From Pseudomonas lopnurensis (GTDB lineage Bacteria > Pseudomonadota > Gammaproteobacteria > Pseudomonadales > Pseudomonadaceae): a stretch of DNA of 61,794 nt. Position 1 is the first letter of the stretch, and each line of letters starts with the position of its first letter. Made by a program: the position numbers and the translations under genes. The notes beneath the pieces were generated by a model that saw only the letters and a program-made list of their open reading frames with translations, made no database searches and had not been told where the DNA came from. Below are positions 1 to 7,562 of the stretch, in pieces. The stretch is taken from assembly GCF_015070855.1 (NCBI RefSeq), contig NZ_JADDIX010000091.1, positions 1-61,794 on the forward strand. Reading direction: 5' to 3'.

Positions 1-318
1 AAGCGCGTTCTGCTGGCGCAGTCGAGTCCAGGTCGCGGAGCCAGATTCGAAAGCCTCGGTTCATAACCGCAATGCCGTTCAGATATAAGCACAGAGCTCC
101 GTAGGAGTGCGCCATGCGCGCGAATCGCGGGCATGGCCCGCTCCTACACTCGCTCCTTGCATCCAGTGGGGGCCGAGCGTCTGCCGGATGGCGTGAAAAC
201 CGCTCGCTCACCAGGGACTGCGGCCTTTAAGCTTCTGGCAGGCCTTGCGTCGCAGCGAGGGCGCGCCCCCACAGGGCCCAGCCTGCACAGCCCTCCCTGT
301 TTTTTTGCAGGAGCCCCG
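1..318. other. Intergenic stretch with a REP element, no gene seen
   Basis: No reading frame here has recognisable protein content. The only structure seen is the palindromic repeat at 101-147. The gene before it lies outside the window. Confidence 0.6.
101..147. repeat. REP-type palindrome
   Basis: The ends GTAGGAG and CTCCTAC are complementary, and the interior (GCGCCATGCGCGCG / CGCGGGCATGGCCCG) also pairs. This is the usual form of Pseudomonas repetitive extragenic palindromes. Confidence 0.75.
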
Positions 319-708
319 TCATTCGGCCACCGGCTCGGCGGGACGCTGCCGCAGCCACTTCTCCATCAGCAGCGAACAGCCCCACCCCAGCAGGACCCCG
401 AGCACGTTCGCCAGCATGTCCCAGCGGGATGCCGTTCGGCCCGGCAGGAAACCCTGCCCCAGCTCGATCAACAGCGCGGCCGCTACCGTCAGCGACAGTC
501 CCCAGAGAAAGGGAACCCGAGCAAAGGCCAGGCGCAAGGTGAAGGCCAGGGCGGCGAACCCCAGTAGGTGATGTAGCTTGTCCTGCTGAACGAAAAGCTG
601 TGGAACGGGCTCGGGCTTCAGGCCGTTGAACAACACGATCGCCAACACGATCAGAAAGGGCACGGCACGCAAATACGGCATAAGACGGACAACTCGTTCA
701 GGGCGCAC
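319..708 (-). CDS. VanZ-like small membrane protein
   Basis: A 129-residue membrane protein with about four hydrophobic segments (roughly residues 12-27, 45-65, 68-87 and 95-115) and a charged C-terminus. The LHHLLGFAALAF stretch and the later SRWDMLANVLG stretch match the VanZ-like family pattern, in which a polar/His motif sits in the second helix and an aspartate before the last one. The family is named for teicoplanin resistance VanZ, but in Pseudomonas its role is unknown. The start used is GTG at 708. An ATG at 681 would begin just before the first membrane helix and is equally plausible. It lies alone, downstream of grxD and in the same direction. Confidence 0.7.
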   Translation of the reverse strand: MRPERVVRLMPYLRAVPFLIVLAIVLFNGLKPEPVPQLFVQQDKLHHLLGFAALAFTLRLAFARVPFLWGLSLTVAAALLIELGQGFLPGRTASRWDMLANVLGVLLGWGCSLLMEKWLRQRPAEPVAE

Positions 709-865
709 CCGCCTACGACAGGCGGCGCAGTGGGCCAGGACCGGAGAGCCAGGCGAGAACGAGCCTCGCCGTGCACCTCCGCCACGCGGCCAATAGACCA
801 GCGAAACGGCGTAAAGATCGCAGGCCGTTCACCATCCGTCCGTAACCGCGCGCCACAATCGAATA

Positions 866-897
866 TAAAAATGCCCGCAGCGCTTCGATGCGGGCAT
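866..897 (-). terminator. Rho-independent terminator of grxD
   Basis: Perfect 9-bp inverted repeat ATGCCCGCA (871-879) and TGCGGGCAT (889-897). On the minus strand it is followed by a T run (866-870). It lies just past the grxD stop codon. Confidence 0.85.
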
Positions 898-971
898 CAG
901 TATCAAGTGGCTGCCGACCGAGCGGGCGCCTCGCCCGACGGCGCAAGGCTCGAATCGAGCGAAGCCGCGGG

Positions 972-1298
972 TCAGGCGTCGGTCTTGCCGACCGTCGACT
1001 TGATCAGTTCCTGCAGCTCACCCTTCTCGAACATCTCGAGGATGATGTCGCTGCCGCCGACCAGTTCGCCATTGACCCACAGCTGCGGGAAGGTCGGCCA
1101 GTTGGCGTACTTCGGCAGGTTGGCGCGAATTTCCGGGTTCTGCAGGATGTCCACGTAGGCGAACTTCTCGCCGCAGCCCATCACCGCCTGGGTAGCGCGC
1201 GCGGAGAAACCGCACTGCGGGGCGTTGGGCGAGCCTTTCATGTACAGCAGCACCGGGTTGTTGGCGATCTGTTCTTTGATGGTTTCGATGATATCCAT
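972..1298 (-). CDS. grxD: Monothiol glutaredoxin Grx4
   Basis: A 108-residue single-domain monothiol glutaredoxin. The active-site CGFS motif starts at Cys29, preceded by the conserved Lys21 (YMKGSP) that contacts glutathione. The WPTFPQLWVNGELVGGSDI stretch holds the TFPQ cis-proline loop and the GG glutathione-binding motif. Family members carry a glutathione-bridged [2Fe-2S] cluster and move it between carriers, often with BolA partners, in the cytoplasm. Length is typical. The ATG at 1298 has GAGG upstream at reasonable spacing. A strong terminator follows the gene. Its neighbour argF is divergent, as in other pseudomonads. Confidence 0.95.
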   Translation of the reverse strand: MDIIETIKEQIANNPVLLYMKGSPNAPQCGFSARATQAVMGCGEKFAYVDILQNPEIRANLPKYANWPTFPQLWVNGELVGGSDIILEMFEKGELQELIKSTVGKTDA

Positions 1299-1569
1299 GG
1301 AGTACCTCGGCTAGACACGGTTGCCGCGTATTGTAACGGAAATCGCCCCCGAAAGCCGAGCGAAGGACTCAGCTTTATAGCGCCGAAAAGGCCGCCAATG
1401 CTGCAATTCAGGGCGTTGCGCCAGGCCGGCGGGAGATTTGCGCCTGCGCTTGGTTTCTGGATAAGATCGCGCCTTTCCCGTTTCGTCGCTCCCCGTGCGA
1501 CCCCCAGTCGTCGGTCCCCTTTCCCCGGAAATCCCAGGACTGCGAACTGCGGCAATAAAGGTAGTTGAT

Positions 1570-2486
<917 letters not shown>

Positions 2487-2490
<4 letters not shown>

Positions 2491-3584
2491 AGCACGAACC
2501 GCCGCTACTGCAGCTGCGCGACCTGGCCTGCGGCTATGGCGCGCAGAGCATCGTGCAGCACCTGAGCCTGCACCTGAACCGCGGCGACATCGGCTGCCTG
2601 CTGGGCCCCTCGGGTTGCGGCAAGACCACCACCCTGCGCGCCATCGCCGGTTTCGAGCCGGTGCATCAGGGCGAGATCCAGCTGGCAGACACGGTGATTT
2701 CCCGCGCCGGCTTCACCCTCGCACCGGAGAAGCGCCGCATCGGCATGGTCTTTCAGGACTACGCCCTGTTCCCGCACCTGACCGTGGCGGAAAACATCGC
2801 CTTCGGCATTCGCAAACAACCCGACAACCAACGTATCGTTGCCGAGATGCTCGAGCTGGTGCACCTCTCGCACCTTGGCAAGCGCTACCCGCACGAGTTA
2901 TCCGGCGGCCAGCAGCAACGCGTGGCGCTCGCGCGGGCGCTGGCACCGGAGCCGGCCTTGCTGCTACTCGACGAACCCTTCTCCAACCTCGATGTGGAGC
3001 TGCGGCGGCGCCTCAGCCACGAGGTGCGCGAAATCCTCAAGGCACGCGACACCAGCGCAATCCTGGTCACCCACGACCAGGAGGAGGCTTTCGCGGTCAG
3101 CGACCAGGTCGGGGTGTTCAAGGATGGACGCCTGGAGCAATGGGACACGCCGTTCAATCTCTATCACGAACCGCTGACCCCCTTCGTCGCCAGCTTCATC
3201 GGCCAGGGTTATTTCATCCGCGGGCAGCTGCTCGATCCGGAAACCGTGCAGACCGAACTCGGCGTCATCCATGGCAACCGCGCCTACAACTGGCCGGCCG
3301 GCAGTTCGGTGGATGTCCTGCTGCGCCCGGACGACATCGTCTACCGCCCGGACAGCCCGCTGCGTGCACTGATCGTCGGCAAGACTTTCCTCGGCGCGTC
3401 GACCCTGTATCGGTTGCAGTTGCCCACCGGCAACCAGCTGGTGGCCATCTTCACCAGCCATGCCGACTACCCCACCGGCCAGGACATAGGCATCGCCATC
3501 GCAGCCGACCATCTGGTGGTATTCCCGGCCCAGGGCAGCATTGCCGCCCGCGACGCACTCCCGGTAGGCGCCGCGGCTCGCTGA
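2487..3584 (+). CDS. ABC transporter ATPase, iron(III)/FbpC type
   Basis: A 365-residue importer ATPase. Walker [10 protein letters not shown] is at residues 40-48, with a Q-loop ([12 protein letters not shown]), signature [15 protein letters not shown], Walker [13 protein letters not shown] and an H-loop ([11 protein letters not shown]). A C-terminal TOBE-like regulatory region follows (about residues 235-355, LLRPDDI). The pattern matches FbpC/AfuC-class ferric transport ATPases, but PotA-type ATPases are close relatives, so the substrate is inferred. No permease or binding protein is adjacent, so it must partner with proteins encoded elsewhere. It starts inside the argF stop codon. Confidence 0.85.
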
Positions 3585-3621
3585 GCACGGCGCCACGCCA
3601 GGTTCGCGGAACTCACGACCC

Positions 3622-3681
3622 CGTAGGGTGGGCCTCAGCCCACCGGCAGGAGAGATTGGGTGGGCTGAAGCCCACCCTACG
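3622..3681. repeat. Intergenic inverted repeat (CGTAGGGTGGGC family)
   Basis: CGTAGGGTGGGC at 3622-3633 pairs with GCCCACCCTACG at 3670-3681. A second member of the same family is at 44172-44229. The rest of the 270-bp gap between the ABC gene and tadA shows nothing else. Confidence 0.8.
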
Positions 3682-3853
3682 ACGTTCAGGCCGCGAGGGC
3701 GATGCTTTTGAGCTTCGGCAATCCTGCAACAATCCAACGAAGCAAACCAGCGCGCCTCCTGTAGGGAGCCAGCTTGCTGGCGATGCTCTCGGGCGTCGTC
3801 GGGATCACCAGCAAGGGCCGGGCGTTCCCCGTGTGCAAACCGGCACACCGGTA

Positions 3854-4348
3854 TCAGCCGTCCGCTCGCCCCTTCAGCCGCCGCAGGCGAAAGAACTCGC
3901 TGAGCATTGCCCCGCACGCCTCCATCAGCACGCCGCCCTCGACCAGCACCCGGTGGTTGAGAAATTCCTGCGCGAAGAACTGCCCGCGACTGACCACCAC
4001 GCCGGCCTTCGGCTCGGTCGCGCCGTACACCACGCGCTGGATGCGCGAATGCACGATCAGCCCGGCGCACATGCTGCAGGGCTCCAGCGTCACGTACAGG
4101 GTGCTACCCGGCAGCCGGTAGTTCTCCACGGCCAGGGCGGCATCGCGGATCGCCACCATCTCCGCGTGGGCACTGGGGTCATGCCGGGATATCGGGCAGT
4201 TGAAGCCACGCCCGATGACCTGCCCGTCCTGCACCAGCACGGCACCCACGGGCACTTCGCCCAGCGCCGCGCCTTGCGCCGCCAGCGCCAGCGCCTCGCG
4301 CATGAAGCGCTCGTCCTGGCTGCGGTCGATGATCTGTGGTCTTTTCAT
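3854..4348 (-). CDS. tadA: tRNA-specific adenosine deaminase
   Basis: A 164-residue zinc-dependent deaminase that converts the wobble adenosine of tRNA-Arg(ACG) to inosine. The catalytic HAE motif is at residues 61-63 and the zinc ligands PCSMC are at 90-94. Both are in the spacing of the CDA/dCMP deaminase fold. TadA neighbours guaA in many pseudomonads; here about 25 kb of inserted DNA plus the multicopper oxidase gene lie between them. Confidence 0.95.
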   Translation of the reverse strand: MKRPQIIDRSQDERFMREALALAAQGAALGEVPVGAVLVQDGQVIGRGFNCPISRHDPSAHAEMVAIRDAALAVENYRLPGSTLYVTLEPCSMCAGLIVHSRIQRVVYGATEPKAGVVVSRGQFFAQEFLNHRVLVEGGVLMEACGAMLSEFFRLRRLKGRADG

Positions 4349-4439
4349 AATTCAGGCTTCAGGGCTGGACGCTGGAGGACAAGCTTCGGCTTCGGCTGCT
4401 TTTCCGCTCAGCTTCCAGCGCTTTTATCGTCTTCTGCGC

Positions 4440-5810
4440 CTACACCACCTCGATCGCCGCCATCAGCCCGGTTTCCATATGGTCGATGACGTGGCAGTGG
4501 AACATCCAGACGCCGGGATTATCCGCCACCAGGGCGATCCGTGCGGTTTCGTTCTTGCCCAGCAGGTAGGTGTCGGTGAACCAGGGCTCGATCTTCCGAC
4601 GGTTGGAGGCGATCACCTTGAAGGCCATCCCGTGCAGGTGGATCGGATGCTGGTACTGGCTGAGGTTGCGCAATTCGAAGATGTAGTGACCGTCGCGCTC
4701 GAGGGTCGCGATCGGCCGCTCGGCGCAACTCTTGTCGTTGATGTCCCAGGCCTGGCCGTTGATCTGCCAGAAGGTGTAGGCACCGCCCTGCTCGACGTCG
4801 GTCGACAGGGTGCCGGCCCATTCGAAATTGAAGCGCAGCGTCTCGGCGCGCTGCAGATCCGGTTCGGCCACCGGGTTGGCCGGCAGCGCCGGCGGCCAGT
4901 CGCCCGCCGCTTCGCCGTTCGCCACCGAGCGCAGCGTCGCCAGGCGCAGCGGCCCGTTACGCAGCGACAGCTCCGTACCGGCAGCCGGCACCCGCAGCGC
5001 CAGTTCGATACGCATGCCCGGGCCGAGCCAGTATTCCTTGCCCAGGGGGCGCGGCACGACCGGATGGCCGTCCAGGGCATAGATGCGCGCCTCGCCATCG
5101 GGAAGGTTGAGTCTGTAGGTCAGCGTGTTGTCGAGGTTCAGCACGCGCAATCGCACGATCTGCCCGGCCGGCAGACCCAGAGTGGGCGCATGTTCGCCGT
5201 TCACCGTCGACAGCACGCCCGGCGTGCCGCCACGTGCCGCCTCGCGGGCCACACTGAAGGCGGTGAAGGCGCCCTGCTTGTCGACATGCCAGCTTTTCAG
5301 GTTCAGTGTGCGCTCGTGGCGGAAACCGCTCGGCTCGCGTTCCTCGACGATCAGCGGGCCGACCAGCCCACGCCCCAGTTGCTCGCCGCTAGCGGTGTGG
5401 GGGTGATACCAGAAGCTCCCGGCATCGTGCAGCTGGAAGCGGTAGTCGAAGAACTCGCCGGGCAGCACCGGCAGCTGCGACACGTAGGGCACGCCGTCCA
5501 TTTCCAGCGGCAAGCGGATGCCATGCCAGTGGATGGTGGTCGGCTCCGGCAACTGGTTGATGAAGCGCACCCGCAACCAGTCGCCCTGGCGGCCACGCAA
5601 CTCCAGGCCCGGCGCCTGACCACCATAGGCCCAGGCGGGGGTCGAATGGCCGGGTACCAGCTCGATATCGAGCGGCGCGGCAATCAGCTCATAGTCGTGC
5701 GTGGTGACGTCGGCGGGACGCCCCAGCCAATAGCGAACACCGCCGGCACCGAGGCCGACCACACCGAGACCGGCCAGGCCGGTAAGAATCTGTCTGCGGG
5801 TAAAGGACAT
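4440..5810 (-). CDS. Tat-exported multicopper oxidase
   Basis: A 456-residue periplasmic multicopper oxidase. The N-terminus MSFTRRQILTGLAGLG is a twin-arginine signal. All four copper clusters are visible: TTIHWHGIRLP and FWYHPHTASGEQ in the first domain, then HPIHLHGMAF and FHCHVIDHMETGLM at the C-terminus. The last supplies type-1 and trinuclear-site ligands. Length fits the CueO/laccase group without CueO's methionine-rich insert. Such enzymes oxidise cuprous ion, ferrous ion or phenols; the substrate cannot be read from the sequence. It is the last core gene before the guaA island. Confidence 0.9.
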   Translation of the reverse strand: MSFTRRQILTGLAGLGVVGLGAGGVRYWLGRPADVTTHDYELIAAPLDIELVPGHSTPAWAYGGQAPGLELRGRQGDWLRVRFINQLPEPTTIHWHGIRLPLEMDGVPYVSQLPVLPGEFFDYRFQLHDAGSFWYHPHTASGEQLGRGLVGPLIVEEREPSGFRHERTLNLKSWHVDKQGAFTAFSVAREAARGGTPGVLSTVNGEHAPTLGLPAGQIVRLRVLNLDNTLTYRLNLPDGEARIYALDGHPVVPRPLGKEYWLGPGMRIELALRVPAAGTELSLRNGPLRLATLRSVANGEAAGDWPPALPANPVAEPDLQRAETLRFNFEWAGTLSTDVEQGGAYTFWQINGQAWDINDKSCAERPIATLERDGHYIFELRNLSQYQHPIHLHGMAFKVIASNRRKIEPWFTDTYLLGKNETARIALVADNPGVWMFHCHVIDHMETGLMAAIEVV

Positions 5811-5890
5811 GCGTCGGGCTCCAGCCAGTCCAATTCATGGGCCCATCAGGCTCTGCTGCGCGCTTCTCTACGGAAGGCTGCGCATAGCAT

Positions 5891-5912
5891 GAGGGCAGCC
5901 TGGGCTGCCCTC
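5891..5912 (-). terminator. Hairpin that probably terminated guaA before island insertion
   Basis: GAGGGCAGCC, a TG loop, then GGCTGCCCTC form a perfect 10-bp stem ten bases outside attL. In the pre-insertion chromosome this hairpin would lie directly downstream of the guaA stop codon. It has no clear T run. Confidence 0.55.
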
Positions 5913-5922
5913 ATTGCTTCAG

Positions 5923-5938
5923 ATCACTCCCACTCGAT
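5923..5938. repeat. attL: duplicated 3' end of guaA
   Basis: The 16-bp sequence ATCACTCCCACTCGAT is identical to 30751-30766, which contains the stop codon and last codons of guaA. It marks the left junction of the integrated element. Confidence 0.9.
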
Positions 5939-5997
5939 CATCAACAAGCCGCCCGAGCCCGCTTGGCTTAGGGGATTGGCTGAAATTGAAATGGGCC

Positions 5998-6020
5998 TTA
6001 CCGTCACCTCTACCGTCAAT
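5998..6020. other. Candidate integrase arm-type sites, left end
   Basis: Two copies of TACCGTCA (5999-6006 and 6011-6018), 12 bp apart. The same paired layout, nearly identical, recurs at 30616-30638 beside the right junction. Short paired repeats just inside each att core are expected for arm-binding sites of tyrosine integrases. Confidence 0.55.
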
Positions 6021-6199
6021 CGCGCAGAGCTTTTACTGACGCGGGAGATAGACCGATTTGTGGGGCGACGGTTCTAGCAACGCCATCATCAATCAGCCTA
6101 CATATTATCCGCACCCCGCCCCCGAGACGAGCCCGAACATGCCATCGCCGAATCAGGGGCCCAGGTGTTACCCGTCTTCAATCTCACCTACGCCACAGT

Positions 6200-6480
6200 A
6201 GGTTGCCATCCTGAAACCCTCGGGCTAGAGTGCGCCCGTCGTGGTAAATCCCACGACCGGGTGTGACAACCTGATTCGTTCGAGGCGCGGTAGCGCCATA
6301 GCTTGAGTAGCCAGCACTTGATGTGCTTGGTTGCTTAACTTCTATGGTGGGCCGTGTGGGGCAGGCTTTTGCCTGGCCGGTTCCCTCGGACGCCGGTTTG
6401 TCACCCCCGCACGGTCCGCCACCCACATCCGAGTGACAACGGCGGGTGACGGCTCCTTAATCGTCTGAGGAGCACAAGGA
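6200..6480 (+). ncRNA. Candidate structured RNA or leader upstream of a two-gene cassette
   Basis: A gene-free stretch dense in short hairpins: GTCGTGG/CCACGAC (6238-6244/6251-6257), GGCGC/GCGCC (6284-6288/6293-6297), AGCAC/GTGCT (6313-6317/6323-6327) and CAGGC/GCCTG with a TTTT loop (6362-6366/6371-6375). It lies directly before two small cotranscribed genes. No covariance was tested and no known RNA family is recognised. A minus-strand frame crosses it but has no protein-like character. The rest of 5939-6561 shows only the arm-type repeats. Confidence 0.4.
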
Positions 6481-6538
6481 AAATGCGCTACCCCTTTTTT
6501 ACCCGAGAGCTCCGCCTTGGGCTTCAGGTCTTGCTGTC

Positions 6539-6557
6539 CACCTCTGATCTGGAGGTG
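6539..6557 (+). promoter_or_regulatory. Hairpin masking the Shine-Dalgarno sequence
   Basis: CACCTC (6539-6544) pairs perfectly with GAGGTG (6552-6557), which is the core of the ribosome-binding site GGAGGTG ahead of the ATG at 6562. The loop is seven bases. Folding would hide the site, suggesting translational control. Confidence 0.6.
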
Positions 6558-6561
6558 AGCC

Positions 6562-6831
6562 ATGGCTGAGTTCAAATCCTGCGTTGTACCTTTTCCACTG
6601 CAGCGAAGCCCGCTGCATGAATCCGAACGCTCTCCCCTGCCCTCCGAAGCTGCCGCTGAACTGCGCGGCGTCATGCTCGGCAATCTGCTGGATCAACTGG
6701 CTGAACCTGATGGGCTGCAGCCGGCAGACCTGCGCGTACGGATCGCTGCATATTCAGCCCTGGATCTACTCGACGAGATGGTGGTGCTCTATCGTCGAGC
6801 CCTCTCCGAAGTACGAGGAGGCACCAGATGA
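6562..6831 (+). CDS. Small protein of unknown function, first of a pair
   Basis: An 89-residue soluble acidic protein of no family I can name. It is predicted mainly helical, with a charged central part (SEAAAELRGVMLGNLLDQLAEPDGLQPADLRVRIAAYSALDLLDEMVVLYRRAL). It has an excellent ribosome-binding site (GGAGGTGAGCC-ATG) that is held in a hairpin. Its TGA overlaps the next gene's ATG by four bases, so the two are translated as a unit. Position just inside attL and next to defence genes suggests island cargo. Its function is open. Confidence 0.6.
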   Translation: MAEFKSCVVPFPLQRSPLHESERSPLPSEAAAELRGVMLGNLLDQLAEPDGLQPADLRVRIAAYSALDLLDEMVVLYRRALSEVRGGTR

Positions 6832-7124
6832 GCAAGGGTGTCATAACCTGTCTTCCTCCCCACGATGGCCACCCAGGTGTAGAAATCATCTGGGCTGCCG
6901 ACTGCAGGGAGGCATTCAACCAGGGCGTCAAACTTGCCCAGACCTGGCTCGACAACGCCCGCAGCGGCTGGCTCTGGGCAGTAATGATCGCCGAACGCGA
7001 CCTACTGCCCTGCGCGATAGAACGGAGAGCCTTCGAAGTGGGCTTCCTCAGCCGCGTCCACCAGCGCATATGCTCTCACAGGTGCTGCGGCCAGTCGGCC
7101 AATCCCCTTTCCTTGGAGCTGTAA
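6828..7124 (+). CDS. Small protein of unknown function, second of a pair
   Basis: A 98-residue protein overlapping the preceding gene by ATGA. It has several tryptophans and cysteines (IIWAADCREAF, SGWLWAVMIAERDLLPCAIERRAFEVGFLSRVHQRI, then CSHRCC near the C-terminus). No signal peptide or clear membrane span is present, and I recognise no family. Two hairpins that could terminate the unit follow the stop. The overlapping small-gene layout is compatible with a toxin-antitoxin or anti-phage accessory pair, but nothing in either sequence proves it. Confidence 0.55.
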   Translation: MSKGVITCLPPHDGHPGVEIIWAADCREAFNQGVKLAQTWLDNARSGWLWAVMIAERDLLPCAIERRAFEVGFLSRVHQRICSHRCCGQSANPLSLEL

Positions 7125-7137
7125 AGCGGATGTGCAC

Positions 7138-7202
7138 GAGCCGGCCTTGCCGGCTCGCGCTAACTGTCACATGTCGTCAAATTTTGGGGACGTCCCCCAA
7201 AA
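7138..7202 (+). terminator. Two consecutive hairpins after the small-gene pair
   Basis: GAGCCGG/CCGGCTC at 7138-7144/7150-7156, then TTTTGGGG/CCCCAAAA at 7182-7189/7195-7202 with a 5-base loop. No long T run follows, so termination is likely but not certain. Confidence 0.5.
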
Positions 7203-7230
7203 CGCGGGCGCCCTAGAACAGGCCGAGAAC

Positions 7231-7416
7231 GGCCGATTCTGTTGAAAAAGTCGGTTTCTGAGAGCGCCGCTTCCTGGCTGCTTAAAAATCGCTCAATTTC
7301 GGCGTTGCTACGTAAAAGCTAGGACAGCTCCGTCTTCTGACCGAGCCAGATTTCAACGTCGGTCACGTTCTTTCATCGGCAAAAAAAGCGACAGGACTTT
7401 TTCAACAGAATCGGCC
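7231..7416 (+). mobile_element. MITE-like element, copy 1 (186 bp)
   Basis: Bounded by perfect 22-bp terminal inverted repeats beginning GGCCGATTCTGTTGAA (7231-7252) and their complement (7395-7416). It encodes nothing. Copy 2 at 16581-16766 is the same length and, reverse-complemented, clearly similar across the interior (for example GAGAGCGC, TTTCGGCGTTGCTACG and CCAGATTTC blocks). No clear target-site duplication is visible. The remaining bases up to the ATPase gene (7417-7562) show nothing further. Confidence 0.85.
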
Positions 7417-7562
7417 AAAAGTGGTCGTTCCTAGCCAGAAACAGCTGCTTGAAGGAGTCTACGAATCTATGGCCGATTCACTCTACATCTGTAAATGACC
7501 TAGCTCCGCCTCGTTGGCTCTGATAGCTTTTTGACATGGTCTACCATCAGGGAGGTAATACA

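Noticed and set aside
1-60. Possible tRNA fragment at the left edge
   Set aside because: The bases do not form the cloverleaf stems or a T-loop motif in the right place.
6184-6426. 80-residue minus-strand frame over the structured leader
   Set aside because: No start with a ribosome-binding site and no protein-like pattern; the hairpins explain the sequence better.
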